A stretch of DNA of 64,000 nucleotides, from positions 310,001 to 374,000 of the forward strand of contig JACWDI010000001.1 of the NCBI GenBank assembly GCA_014654265.1, in the 5' to 3' direction. The position numbers and the translations under genes were made by a program. The stretch's first letter is position 1; each line of letters opens with the position of its first letter. Shown one piece after another: positions 49,444 to 58,846 of this stretch. This DNA is from Pelagibacterales bacterium SAG-MED11. GTDB taxonomy: Bacteria > Pseudomonadota > Alphaproteobacteria > Pelagibacterales > Pelagibacteraceae. Under the pieces are notes generated by a model that had not been told where the DNA came from, made no database searches, and saw only the letters and a list, made by a program, of their open reading frames with translations.

Positions 49444-50516
49444 TGAGTTTTAAGTGTGGAATAGTAGGTTTACCCAATGTAGGTAAGTCGACTTTATTTA
49501 ACGCATTAACAAATTCAAGTAAAGCTCAGGCAGCAAATTTTCCATTTTGTACAATTGATCCAAATGTTGGAGTTGTGCCTGTTCCTGACCAAAGATTAAA
49601 AAAATTAGCAGAAATTTCTAATTCAAAAAAGATTATAAATACTACAATTTCTTTCGTTGATATTGCTGGATTAGTTAAAGGTGCTTCTAAAGGTGAAGGA
49701 TTAGGAAATAAGTTTTTATCTCATATAAGAGAGGTTGATGCAATTATTCACATGGTTAGATGCTTTGACTCAAGTGATATCCAAAATGTTAACGAAACAG
49801 TAGATCCAGTTAGAGACCTTGAAATTATCGAGACTGAGATGATGTTGGCTGATCTGGAGTCTATTCAAAAGAGATTAGAAAAAAACAATAAAAAAAATAT
49901 AGAAGAGGAGCAATTAAAAATTCTTAATACTGCTTTGGATTGTATTAATAAAGATCAAGATATTTCAATTTTGAATTCTCAATTTGAGAAAAAGCAACTA
50001 AGTCAAAGTGGTCTATTATCCTTAAAATCTAAAATATTTGTGTGTAATGTAGATGAAAAAAGTATTCAAAATGGAAATAATTATACTGAGGCATTTATTA
50101 ATAAATTTGGTAATGAAAATACTCTAATTGTTTCTGCAGATATAGAAAATCAAATAAATGAATTAGATATTAGTGAAAAAAAAAATTACATGGAAATGAT
50201 TGGTTTAAAAGAAACTGGATTGAATTTGTTAATACAAAGAGGTTACAAAATACTTGAATTAGATACCTACTTTACCTCTGGTCCTGAAGAAACCCGAGCA
50301 TGGACAATTCCTAAAAACTGTACAGCTCCAAAAGCAGCATCTGAGATTCACACTGATTTTGAAAAAGGATTTATCCGAGCAGAAACAATTTCTTATGAAG
50401 ACTTTGTTGCAAACAGCGGATGGGTCAATTCAAAAACTAATGGTAAAATGAGATTGGAAGGAAAAGATTATATTGTAAAAGATGGTGATGTACTAAACTT
50501 TCGTTTCAACACGTGA
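49443..50516 (+). CDS. ychF: Ribosome-binding ATPase YchF (Obg-related)
   Basis: P-loop protein of the Obg/YchF family with ATPase activity, linked to translation and stress response. The 357 residues show the P-loop GLPNVGKSTLFNALT (~8-22), NFPFCTIDPNVGVV, FVDIAGLVKGASKGEGLGNK (~67-86), HMVRCF, and the C-terminal TGS-like domain with FTSGPEETRAWTI and FIRAETISYEDF. It overlaps petC tail-to-tail by 24 bp. Confidence 0.95.
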   Translation: MSFKCGIVGLPNVGKSTLFNALTNSSKAQAANFPFCTIDPNVGVVPVPDQRLKKLAEISNSKKIINTTISFVDIAGLVKGASKGEGLGNKFLSHIREVDAIIHMVRCFDSSDIQNVNETVDPVRDLEIIETEMMLADLESIQKRLEKNNKKNIEEEQLKILNTALDCINKDQDISILNSQFEKKQLSQSGLLSLKSKIFVCNVDEKSIQNGNNYTEAFINKFGNENTLIVSADIENQINELDISEKKNYMEMIGLKETGLNLLIQRGYKILELDTYFTSGPEETRAWTIPKNCTAPKAASEIHTDFEKGFIRAETISYEDFVANSGWVNSKTNGKMRLEGKDYIVKDGDVLNFRFNT

Positions 50517-51272
50517 CCAAATTCTTTTCATACTAAAGTAGACTAAGATAGTCAGAATAATTAAATACACTATTGCCTTGAAACCCATTTGATGTCTTGT
50601 TTCTAAATGAGGCTCTGCTGTCCACATCAAGAATGTAGTAACATCTTTAGACATTTGCTCAACTGTTGCACTAGTTCCATCAGAATATTCAATTAATCCA
50701 TCAGATAGAGGGTTCGACATTTTAATTTTATTTCCATACATATATTTATTGTAATGAACACCTTCCTCTAAATTAATGCCTACTGGTGGATCTTCATATC
50801 CTTGAAGTAAAGAATAAATATAATCTACTCCACCACCCCTAGCTTTCACTAAAACTGACATGTCTGGTGGATAGGCTCCGCCATTTGCTGCTTGAGCAGC
50901 TTTAACGTTTTCATATGGCATTACAAATTTATCAGAGAGTTTTCCAGGTCTTGTAAACATTTCTCCATCTGCATTTGGTCCATCTGATACATCAAAAGAT
51001 GCTGCGATTGCTTTAGCTTGTTGCTCAGTAAATTCAGGTCCACCTTTTTCTGCTAAATTTCTATAGCTGAGATATTTCATAGAATGACAAGATGCACATA
51101 CCTCTGTGTAAACTTGATAGCCTCTTTGCAATGCTCCTCGATCAAACTTTCCAAAAAGACCTTTAAAACTCCAATCCGTTTTCAAGTATTCAACTTTTTC
51201 TGCAGCATAAGAGTTTAATGGAGCAGCTAAAAATACTATAACTAAAGATAATATTCTTAAAAAATTTTTCAC
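50493..51272 (-). CDS. petC: Cytochrome c1 of the bc1 complex
   Basis: Heme c subunit of ubiquinol:cytochrome c oxidoreductase. The 259 residues have a signal peptide (~1-23), heme-binding C59-A-S-C62-H63, Met ligand region in GKLSDKFVMPYENVKAAQAA (~ residue 110-140), GGAYPPDMSVL and a C-terminal membrane anchor (~229-247). Third gene of the petA-petB-petC operon, starting where petB ends. Confidence 0.95.
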   Translation of the reverse strand: MKNFLRILSLVIVFLAAPLNSYAAEKVEYLKTDWSFKGLFGKFDRGALQRGYQVYTEVCASCHSMKYLSYRNLAEKGGPEFTEQQAKAIAASFDVSDGPNADGEMFTRPGKLSDKFVMPYENVKAAQAANGGAYPPDMSVLVKARGGGVDYIYSLLQGYEDPPVGINLEEGVHYNKYMYGNKIKMSNPLSDGLIEYSDGTSATVEQMSKDVTTFLMWTAEPHLETRHQMGFKAIVYLIILTILVYFSMKRIWSRVETKV

Positions 51273-52535
51273 TTATTTAATTGAACTTTCTTTATTTCTT
51301 GCAGTTGCCAAATTAGCTGTACCACCAAGTATAGGCTCGGTAATACTTAGAGGAATAGGAAGAGTTTTTTCTTTTAAACCTAATACAGGAAGAATTACTA
51401 GAAAGTGTAAAAAATAATATGCTGTAGCAACTCTTGCAACTAACAAGTATAATCCTTCAGCAGGCATTGCACCAACATATCCAAGTATTAAAACATCAGC
51501 TACTAGGATCCAATAAAACTGTTTATATAAAGGTCTAAAAACAGCAGATCTGATTTTAGATGTATCTAGCCATGGTAAAGCGGCTAAAATTAAAATTGCT
51601 GATAACATTGCAATTACTCCCAAAAGTTTATCAGGAACTGATCTTAAAATTGCATAAAAAGGTAATAGATACCATTCAGGAACAATGTGTGCGGGTGTTA
51701 CTAGAGGATTAGCTTCAATATAATTATCTGCATGACCCAAAATATTAGGTGTATAAAAAACAAAAAATGCAAAAACAATCATAAACATCAGTAAAGCAAA
51801 AGTATCTTTTATGACTATATAAGGGTGAAATGGAACTGTATCCTTTGAGGGTTTTTTGACGTCAATTCCTACTGGATTATTATTTCCTGGGACATGTAGT
51901 GCCCAAATATGTAGCACAACTAAACCTAAAATTAAAAAAGGAATTAAATAATGTAATGTAAAAAATCTAGTTAAGGTTGGGTTATCAACTGAGTAACCTC
52001 CCCATAACCAAGTAACTATCCCCTCTCCTACTAATGGAATTGCACTGAATAGATTTGTGATTACCGTTGCACCCCAAAAACTCATTTGTCCCCAAGGCAG
52101 CACATAACCCATAAAAGCTGCAGCCATCATTAACAAGTAAATAATAATACCTATTATCCAAATTATTTCTCTAGGGGATTTGTAAGAGCCATAAAACAAA
52201 GATCTAAAAATATGAATATAAACTGCTAGAAAAAACATTGAAGCACCATTCGCATGTATATACCTTATTAGCCAACCATAGTTAACATCTCTCATAATAT
52301 GTTCTACACTTTCAAATGCCATATCTGCGTGAGCAATATAATGCATAGCTAATGTTAATCCTGTTACAATTTGAGTTATTAAACAAAAAGTAAGTATTCC
52401 ACCAAAGGTCCACCAATAATTTAAATTTTTTGGAGTTGGGTAATCAGTTAAGTGACTTGCCAATGAAAGTAATGGAAGTCTATCATTAAACCATTTTCCA
52501 AATTTAGAACTAGGAGTATATTCGTGATCACTCAT
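51273..52535 (-). CDS. petB: Cytochrome b of the bc1 complex
   Basis: Quinol-oxidising di-heme membrane subunit. The 420 residues have about eight to nine helices. Marks are [20 protein letters not shown], heme histidines in [11 protein letters not shown]-like and [19 protein letters not shown] regions, [15 protein letters not shown] (~ residue 150), [20 protein letters not shown] (second heme pair), and the Qo motif [14 protein letters not shown]. Co-transcribed with petA (5-bp gap) and petC. Confidence 0.96.
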   Translation of the reverse strand: MSDHEYTPSSKFGKWFNDRLPLLSLASHLTDYPTPKNLNYWWTFGGILTFCLITQIVTGLTLAMHYIAHADMAFESVEHIMRDVNYGWLIRYIHANGASMFFLAVYIHIFRSLFYGSYKSPREIIWIIGIIIYLLMMAAAFMGYVLPWGQMSFWGATVITNLFSAIPLVGEGIVTWLWGGYSVDNPTLTRFFTLHYLIPFLILGLVVLHIWALHVPGNNNPVGIDVKKPSKDTVPFHPYIVIKDTFALLMFMIVFAFFVFYTPNILGHADNYIEANPLVTPAHIVPEWYLLPFYAILRSVPDKLLGVIAMLSAILILAALPWLDTSKIRSAVFRPLYKQFYWILVADVLILGYVGAMPAEGLYLLVARVATAYYFLHFLVILPVLGLKEKTLPIPLSITEPILGGTANLATARNKESSIK

Positions 52536-52540
52536 ATAAT

Positions 52541-53050
52541 TTATCCAATTTTAATCGTATTAGCATTTACAAATTCATATTTCGGAACTTCCATATTTGT
52601 AGGTGCAGGTCCCTTTCTAATTCTTCCAGATGTATCATAGTGAGATCCATGGCATGGACAAAACCAACCATTATAATCTCCTTTGTCATTTAGAGGTACA
52701 CATCCTAAATGGGTACACACACCAAGCATTACAAGCCACTCTGGATTTTTTGCTCTGTCTTCGTCTTTCTCTGGATCTTTTAAATCCTCAAGTTTAACTG
52801 ATCGCGCATCTGCAATTTCATCTTCAGTTCTTCTTCTAATAAAAACTGGTTTTCCTCTCCAAAGAACTGTAATCGTTTTTCCACGATTTACAGAACTAAC
52901 ATCTACTTCCGTACTAGCTAGCGCTTTCACTGAAGCATCAGGATTCATTTGATCTATCATAGGCCAAACTGTAGCACCTACTCCTACCGCTCCAACTGCG
53001 TAGGTAGCAGTAAACAAGAAATCTCTTCTATTAGTTTTTTTTTCTGACAT
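52541..53050 (-). CDS. petA: Rieske iron-sulfur subunit of the bc1 complex
   Basis: 2Fe-2S subunit that shuttles electrons from quinol to cytochrome c1. The 169 residues begin with a twin-arginine-type segment [19 protein letters not shown] that also forms the membrane anchor (~8-30), and hold the cluster ligands C112-T-H114-L-G-C117 and C131-P-C133-H134-G-S. First gene of petABC; divergent from trmL across 92 bp, which should hold the operon promoter. Confidence 0.96.
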   Translation of the reverse strand: MSEKKTNRRDFLFTATYAVGAVGVGATVWPMIDQMNPDASVKALASTEVDVSSVNRGKTITVLWRGKPVFIRRRTEDEIADARSVKLEDLKDPEKDEDRAKNPEWLVMLGVCTHLGCVPLNDKGDYNGWFCPCHGSHYDTSGRIRKGPAPTNMEVPKYEFVNANTIKIG

Positions 53051-53142
53051 TATTATTATTAGTAAATATACCCAATATTGATTTTTTCTACTTAAATATA
53101 TGGTTTCATATAATATAAAATACTAAATTTACTACTGATAGA

Positions 53143-53616
53143 ATGACACAGAAATTAATAAATGTAGGGCCTAAAATTGCATTATTTGAACCAGATATTC
53201 CTCAGAACACTGGGGCAATAATCAGAACCTGTGCATGTCTTGGTGCAAAATTAGAGATAATTGAGCCATGTGGTTTTTTGCTAAGCGATAAGCGTTTTAA
53301 AAGAGTTGTAATGGACTATATGGATGAGAGAGAAATTAAAATATATCAAAATTCAGATCATTTCTTTGAATCAAAAAAGAATCAAAGAGTAATATTAATG
53401 ACTACTAAAGGATCCGATTCTTATACAAATTTTAAATTTGACGTGAACGATACAATTTTATTTGGAAGAGAAAGCGCTGGGGTGCCAAAAGATATTCATG
53501 GATTAGTTAAAAATAGACTAAAAATTCCAATGAAAAATGATAAACGTTCTCTAAATATTGCATCTTCAGTTGCAATTATATTGGCTGAATGTTTAAAACA
53601 AACTAAATTAATTTAA
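53143..53616 (+). CDS. trmL: tRNA (cytidine(34)-2'-O)-methyltransferase TrmL
   Basis: SPOUT-family methylase of the wobble base in some tRNA-Leu. The 157 residues show ALFEPDIPQNTGAIIRTCACLG (split; ~13-34), IIEPCGFLL, the knot motifs ILFGRESAGVPKDIH (~105-119) and IPMKNDKRSLNIASSVAIIL near the C-terminus. Typical length. Immediately precedes hemF. Confidence 0.93.
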   Translation: MTQKLINVGPKIALFEPDIPQNTGAIIRTCACLGAKLEIIEPCGFLLSDKRFKRVVMDYMDEREIKIYQNSDHFFESKKNQRVILMTTKGSDSYTNFKFDVNDTILFGRESAGVPKDIHGLVKNRLKIPMKNDKRSLNIASSVAIILAECLKQTKLI

Positions 53617-54444
53617 ATGAATTTAGAAATTAAAAAAGACTTAACAAGCAATTGGTTTAAAACACTTCAAGAGTCTTTTTGTGATGACATAATCAAATTT
53701 GAAAAAAATAAAACTAAATTTAAATCAACAAATTGGAAAAGAAACACCAAAGTTGATGAAGGAGGAGGAGAATATCGAATAATGCAAGGAGGAAAAATTT
53801 TTGAAAAAGTAGGTGTAAACTTTTCCAAAGTTTACGGTAAATTTCCAAAACAATTTCAAAAAAATATACTAGGGGCAAATAAAGATCCAAGATTTTGGGC
53901 ATCAGGGATTTCTGTAGTTATGCATATGAAAAATCCTCTGATCCCTGCAATGCATTTTAATACGAGATATATTTGCACTACCCAAGAGTGGTTTGGTGGA
54001 GGAATGGATGTGACTCCATCAAAAAAAGATCTTAAAGAAAAAAGAGAATTTCATAAGATTTTAAAGAATATGTGTGATCGTCACAATAAAAGCTATTATA
54101 CAAAATATAAAAAATGGTGTGATGAGTATTTTTATTTACCTCATCGAAAAGAATCTAGAGGAATAGGCGGGATTTTTTTTGATTATAAAAAAGATAATTT
54201 TGAAAAAGACTTTAAATTTGTAAGGGATGTCGGAATAACATTTCAATTAATTTTTCAAAAGATAATCAGAAAAAAAATGAAAAAAAAATGGTCCATTAGT
54301 GATAAGGAAATGCAATATATTAAAAGAGGTAGATATACTGAATTCAATTTATTATATGATAGAGGAACTAAATTTGGATTACAAACGGGTGGAAATGTTG
54401 ATGGTATTTTAATGTCATTACCCCCTTTGGCTAAGTGGACATAA
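53617..54444 (+). CDS. hemF: Oxygen-dependent coproporphyrinogen III oxidase HemF
   Basis: Aerobic heme-pathway enzyme converting coproporphyrinogen III to protoporphyrinogen IX. The 275 residues show DEGGGEYRIMQGGKIFEKVG (~47-66), SVVMHMKNPLIPAMHFNTRY (~104-123), WFGGGMDVTP, HRKESRGIGGIFFDY (~178), and the C-terminal RGRYTEFNLLYDRGTKFGLQ. It starts directly after trmL. Presence shows an oxygen-dependent lifestyle and local heme supply, consistent with the petABC genes beside it. Confidence 0.95.
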   Translation: MNLEIKKDLTSNWFKTLQESFCDDIIKFEKNKTKFKSTNWKRNTKVDEGGGEYRIMQGGKIFEKVGVNFSKVYGKFPKQFQKNILGANKDPRFWASGISVVMHMKNPLIPAMHFNTRYICTTQEWFGGGMDVTPSKKDLKEKREFHKILKNMCDRHNKSYYTKYKKWCDEYFYLPHRKESRGIGGIFFDYKKDNFEKDFKFVRDVGITFQLIFQKIIRKKMKKKWSISDKEMQYIKRGRYTEFNLLYDRGTKFGLQTGGNVDGILMSLPPLAKWT

Positions 54445-54445
54445 A

Positions 54446-54922
54446 ATGGAAAAAGAACCAATAACTTTAAATGGATTAAACAAAATTAAAGAAGAGTTAA
54501 TTTTTTTAAAAGAAAAAAAAAGACCAGAAATTGTTGCAGCGATTGCAGAAGCTAGATCTCATGGTGATCTCAAAGAAAATGCAGAATATCATGCTGCAAA
54601 AGAAGAACAATCTCACAACGAAGGAAGAATTAATGAAATAAATGATATAATCGCTAGAGCAAATGTAATTGATGTTAAAAAATTAAGTAACGAAGGAAAA
54701 GTAATATTTGGTTCAACTGTTTTTCTAGAAAATTTAGATAATGGTGAAAAAATTAATTACCAAATAGTTGGAAAAGATGAGGCAGATTTAAAACAAAAAT
54801 TAATTTTCTTCCAATCACCTATTGGTAAAGGTCTAATTGGAAAAAATAAGGGTGATTTAGTTGAAATAAAAACTCCTGCAGGAATAAAAAATTTTGAAAT
54901 TAAGGATGTAAAGTATATTTAA
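54446..54922 (+). CDS. greA: Transcription elongation factor GreA
   Basis: Stimulates transcript cleavage by backtracked RNA polymerase. The 158 residues show an N-terminal coiled coil with the acidic tip region IAEARSHGDLKENAEYHAAK (~33-52), EEQSHNEGRINEI, then the FKBP-like C-terminal domain (IVGKDEADLKQK, SPIGKGLIGKNKGD). Starts 1 bp after hemF ends. Confidence 0.95.
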   Translation: MEKEPITLNGLNKIKEELIFLKEKKRPEIVAAIAEARSHGDLKENAEYHAAKEEQSHNEGRINEINDIIARANVIDVKKLSNEGKVIFGSTVFLENLDNGEKINYQIVGKDEADLKQKLIFFQSPIGKGLIGKNKGDLVEIKTPAGIKNFEIKDVKYI

Positions 54923-56193
54923 TTATTAATGATATTTTCTAATTTTGTATCAGAAATTTGAAAATTATTATTTACCCATTCATTTTCTATTAATTTAAGT
55001 TTATCACCCAGCTCCTTTCCCTCAGGAATTTTATACTTTGTCATAAGCATGTCTGCATTTATTGGCATTATAGGTTTTGATTTTGTTTCAAATAATTTGA
55101 TTAATTCTTCATAAATTTTAAGATTTTTTTTTGATTTAATAAGCTTGAACTTTAAAATATCAGTTACGGCTTGCTTTCCGTTGTAATAAAAAAATGTATT
55201 CATACTATTTTCTGTAAATATCTTTTTTTGCTTTTTTTCTTTATAAAAATTATGGATCACTTTTACTCGTTTTTGATCTTTTTTGGATAAATTAAATTTA
55301 TATAAAAAATAATCAGTATTATCTGTGTCATCAATTATCATTAGAGATAAAAAGAAAATGAAATCTTCATCCTGCAGAAGCATTTTTTTACTTCTGTCTA
55401 AATTTGAAAAAATTTTTATATCTTTTAACTCAGGGAAAATAATACTAAATAATTCGAGACTTATTTTATCCTTTGATAATTTTTCAATTGTACTTAATTG
55501 AATAATTTTTTTTAATTCATCTAACAGTCTTTCTTTTGATAGTTTTGAAACCCCATCAATATTCATTTTTAATTTTTTAATTATTTCTGTGTCATGAGGG
55601 TTTTCTGAGTAATTAATAAAAAATCTTAAATATCGTAGTATTCTAAGATAATCCTCTTTAATTCTTTGACCTGCATCACCTATAAAATTAACTAAACCAT
55701 CTTCTAGATCTTTTTTTCCATTATGAGGGTCAAATAAATTACCATCACTATCTGAATAAATTGAATTAATAGTAAAATCTCTTCTTAGGGAGTCATCTTT
55801 CCAATTTGTAGAGAATTTTACTTTCGCATGTCTTCCATCTGTAAAAACGTCTTGTCTCAAAGAAGTAATTTCAAATTTTTCTCCATTTATTTCAGCAGTA
55901 ATTGTTCCATGTTCAATTCCTGTTTTATAGTAACTGATATTTTTTTTTTTTAGAGCTTCACAAACTTGTTCAGGGACCAAATTAGTTGCTAAATCAATAT
56001 CGTCTACTTTTTCCTTATTAATTATTTTTCTTATACATCCTCCAACATATCTGATCTCACTTTCTGACGTAAAAGAATTGATTGCTTCAAAAATTTTGTT
56101 TGCTGATGTCTTTTTTGTGAGATCCTTAATATTTTTACTAATGTAACTTAGGTTGTTAGATCTTAAAAAAATTATATCTAAAAATTTTTTCAT
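54919..56193 (-). CDS. cca: CCA tRNA nucleotidyltransferase / poly(A) polymerase family protein
   Basis: Adds or repairs the CCA end of tRNAs. The 424 residues show the class II nucleotidyltransferase head IRYVGGCIRKII (~48-59), the metal motif DDIDLATN (~66-73), HGTITAEINGEKFEITSLRQD (split; ~96), and RRDFTINSIYSDSDGNLFDP, with EEDYLRILRYLRFF-type helix following (DYLRILRYLRFF). Because the visible tRNA genes encode CCA, repair of damaged ends is the likely job; poly(A) polymerase activity cannot be excluded. Just downstream of tRNA-Gln. Confidence 0.92.
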   Translation of the reverse strand: MKKFLDIIFLRSNNLSYISKNIKDLTKKTSANKIFEAINSFTSESEIRYVGGCIRKIINKEKVDDIDLATNLVPEQVCEALKKKNISYYKTGIEHGTITAEINGEKFEITSLRQDVFTDGRHAKVKFSTNWKDDSLRRDFTINSIYSDSDGNLFDPHNGKKDLEDGLVNFIGDAGQRIKEDYLRILRYLRFFINYSENPHDTEIIKKLKMNIDGVSKLSKERLLDELKKIIQLSTIEKLSKDKISLELFSIIFPELKDIKIFSNLDRSKKMLLQDEDFIFFLSLMIIDDTDNTDYFLYKFNLSKKDQKRVKVIHNFYKEKKQKKIFTENSMNTFFYYNGKQAVTDILKFKLIKSKKNLKIYEELIKLFETKSKPIMPINADMLMTKYKIPEGKELGDKLKLIENEWVNNNFQISDTKLENIINN

Positions 56194-56196
56194 AAT

Positions 56197-56270
56197 TGGC
56201 TGGGGCGCTAGGATTCGAACCTAGGATGCAGGTACCAAAAACCCGTGCCTTACCGCTTGGCTACGCCCCA
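56197..56270 (-). tRNA. tRNA-Gln(TTG)
   Basis: A 74-nt minus-strand cloverleaf with encoded CCA. Acceptor TGGGGCG/CGCCCCA is fully paired, discriminator G, anticodon stem CGGGT/ACCTG (one G-T) with loop TTTTGGT giving anticodon TTG, and canonical T-loop TTCGAAT. The U1-A72 pair and G73 are typical glutamine identity features. It lies between ispE and cca. Confidence 0.95.
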
Positions 56271-56303
56271 ATATAATGTTCGTATAACACAAAAGAAAAA
56301 AAT

Positions 56304-57149
56304 TTATATAGTTTTTGAAGCTATACACCAGTAATTTCTGTACTTTTTAATCACGCTTTTTTTCGCATGTTCACATCTTTCTTTTGATAGAAAATATGCT
56401 GCTATAGCTGATCCAGAACCTGTCATTCGAACAAATATTGGGTTTGATGATTTTTCTAAATCTAATTTTAATCTTTTAAGTTTGGGGTATTTATTAAAAA
56501 CTATGGGCTCTAAACTATTTTTCATATTTATTAAATTGTTGTAATTAAACATCTTTTTACTAGGTCTATTAAATTTAGGTTTTTCAAAATTTCTTACTTT
56601 AGAATATATATCTTTCGTAGAACATCCGAAATTAGGTTTAACAATCAAAACATAAATTTTTTTTATTTTGGTAAAATGTTTTATTTTATTTTTTGCGGTT
56701 AAAATTGAGTATTTAGTGTTTAGCCCTAAAATTACATCTGATCCTATTAACTTAGCAACCTCACTAGTCTCTTTTTTATTAATCTTAATTATTTTTTTTT
56801 TTATAAAATATTTCAAAATAGATGCTGCGTTCATTGAACCTCCCCCTAAACCTGCTTTACTGGGAATTTTTTTGTCTATTTTAATATGAAAATTTTGGTT
56901 TTTGATAAGTTTTTTTTCTTCTAAGATCTGTAACAATTTAGAAATTGTATTTTTCTTATCAATATTTTTAGAAAATTTTCCTGTAAATGAAATTTTATGT
57001 TTTTTAAATCTAGATTTTTTAACCAATATTGTGTCATACAAATTAATAAAAGCTATGATACTCTCAATTTTATGTAAAAATTTATTTTTGCCTACAATAT
57101 TTAAAGCAAGATTCAATTTAGCATATGATTTGATTCTAGAAAAAGACAT
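56304..57149 (-). CDS. ispE: 4-diphosphocytidyl-2-C-methyl-D-erythritol kinase IspE
   Basis: GHMP kinase of the MEP isoprenoid pathway. The 281 residues show SYAKLNLALNIVGK (~8-21), the ATP loop IPSKAGLGGGSMNAASIL (~90-107), DVILGL, and MTGSGSAIAAYF near the C-terminus. Starts right where the TPR gene ends (plus 1 bp order is TPR then ispE on the minus strand). Shows the lineage uses the MEP route. Confidence 0.93.
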   Translation of the reverse strand: MSFSRIKSYAKLNLALNIVGKNKFLHKIESIIAFINLYDTILVKKSRFKKHKISFTGKFSKNIDKKNTISKLLQILEEKKLIKNQNFHIKIDKKIPSKAGLGGGSMNAASILKYFIKKKIIKINKKETSEVAKLIGSDVILGLNTKYSILTAKNKIKHFTKIKKIYVLIVKPNFGCSTKDIYSKVRNFEKPKFNRPSKKMFNYNNLINMKNSLEPIVFNKYPKLKRLKLDLEKSSNPIFVRMTGSGSAIAAYFLSKERCEHAKKSVIKKYRNYWCIASKTI

Positions 57150-58835
57150 TTAAGATTTTTGAAGACCATTAATCATTTTGATATTTATTTTTTTGAGCAT
57201 ATCTTCTTCAGCATCCTCCATTTCAAGCACGTTGCTCCAAAAATAACGAGCTTGAATTTTTCTGTCTAATTTCCATAAAACATCCCCATAATGATCATTA
57301 ACAATTGGATCATCTGGCATTAACTCTACTGCTCTTTTAAGAAATTTTTCAGCTTTAAAAAAATCATTAATTAAATAATAAGCCCACCCAATTGAGTCGA
57401 TTATATAAGGATCATTGCTTTCTGTTTTATACGCAATTTCAAGCATCTCAATAGCTTGATTAATTTTATAATCTCTTTCCAGCCATGAATAAGCTAAGTA
57501 ATTTAATATATATGCATTGTTAGGAGTAATCTTTAAAGCGTGAAGTAAATCTTTATCTGAGTCTTCATAATTTTTTAATCTCTCATAGCTCCCTCCCCTT
57601 CGGTAAAGAATATCAGATTTTAAATCAGAATTATCATCTAAATCATCTAAGATCATAGTATAGTATTTTATTGCTTCATTATAATTTTTTGAATTTTTAT
57701 AAAAATTAGCAATATCAAATAAATTCTTTTTATTTGGAGCGTCTAATTTATTAAATTTTGAAACAATATAATTTAAAGATTCTTTTTTACTTTTTTGTTT
57801 TTCTATTATCTGAGCTTCTTTTTTTGATCTAAACCAATAATAAAAAGTTGTTTCCTTTTTAAATTTTTTAAGTACTGCTTTTGCTTTTTCATATTCTTCA
57901 TTCAAAATATAGTTTTCGGATACTAATGATAAATTAAACGTAAATTTAGAATTAAGATAACTTGAAAGATTAAGATAAAAGTTCGACGCTTTAAAATCTT
58001 TTTGTGAGGAATACAAATTTGAAATTAAAAATAAAAACTCACTAATTAAATCATTGTGGTTTCTACATGAAAAAATATCATTTAATCTTTGCTCATTTTC
58101 ATTTTCGATCCAACTTTTTCCTTGTGACAACAATAATGTTGTATTAATAAATTCAATCTCTTTGGTGATTTCTTTTGCTTCATCAATCCTATTATTTTCA
58201 ACCAAATAACTTAGATAAAAATAAACGTATCTTGTAAAATCTAATTCATTATTATTCATTAAATTTGAAAAATACGAGTCTGTTTTAGGATCATCAAGAT
58301 AGCACTTTAAAAAAGTGTCTGAAATAATCGATAAATTACCAAAATTTTTTTTATTATTTAAAATTTTTTTTTCTTTAAATACATAAACATATTGTCTTAA
58401 GGTCTCTAAAATTGCCTTGTTAAATCTATCTTGCTGAACAAAATTATTAGCTTCTGATATATAATCATAAGCTAAATCAAAATCATTATTCTTTAAGCTA
58501 TCTATTAATAACAATAAATAAGCATCAAAAAAATCAGTATTTTTTTTTCCTTTATTTTGTTTAATTGTATTAATTGCTTGAAAAATTTTATTTTCTAAAA
58601 CTAAAGAGTTAACATATTTTTTTAAATAGGGATCGTGTTGAAGAGTTAATATCTTAGTAGATTTAAAAAAATTTAAGGCAGATGAATTATCTTCATTACC
58701 TGAAGCTACAATTCCAGAAAAATATTTTGATAAATTTTTAGAGTTAAAATTGTCAAAAGTTGTACTTTTAGAATATAAGGGGGTCTGGTAGAATAACAAT
58801 AAAATTAAAATAAATTTTATTTTTTTAAAAAACAT
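57150..58835 (-). CDS. TPR-repeat exported protein
   Basis: The 561 residues start with a signal-like hydrophobic segment (~6-22). The C-terminal half is a run of tetratricopeptide repeats: KNYNEAIKYYTMILDDLDDN, LKNYEDSDKDLLHALKITPN, YKINQAIEMLEIAYKTESND and FFKAEKFLKRAVELMPDDP, each ~34 residues apart. Likely a periplasmic or outer-membrane-associated scaffold, of the type next to ispE in many alphaproteobacteria. No catalytic motif seen. It is divergent from the uracil-DNA-glycosylase gene with an 11-bp gap. Confidence 0.85.
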   Translation of the reverse strand: MFFKKIKFILILLLFYQTPLYSKSTTFDNFNSKNLSKYFSGIVASGNEDNSSALNFFKSTKILTLQHDPYLKKYVNSLVLENKIFQAINTIKQNKGKKNTDFFDAYLLLLIDSLKNNDFDLAYDYISEANNFVQQDRFNKAILETLRQYVYVFKEKKILNNKKNFGNLSIISDTFLKCYLDDPKTDSYFSNLMNNNELDFTRYVYFYLSYLVENNRIDEAKEITKEIEFINTTLLLSQGKSWIENENEQRLNDIFSCRNHNDLISEFLFLISNLYSSQKDFKASNFYLNLSSYLNSKFTFNLSLVSENYILNEEYEKAKAVLKKFKKETTFYYWFRSKKEAQIIEKQKSKKESLNYIVSKFNKLDAPNKKNLFDIANFYKNSKNYNEAIKYYTMILDDLDDNSDLKSDILYRRGGSYERLKNYEDSDKDLLHALKITPNNAYILNYLAYSWLERDYKINQAIEMLEIAYKTESNDPYIIDSIGWAYYLINDFFKAEKFLKRAVELMPDDPIVNDHYGDVLWKLDRKIQARYFWSNVLEMEDAEEDMLKKINIKMINGLQKS

Positions 58836-58846
58836 AATTACACATT

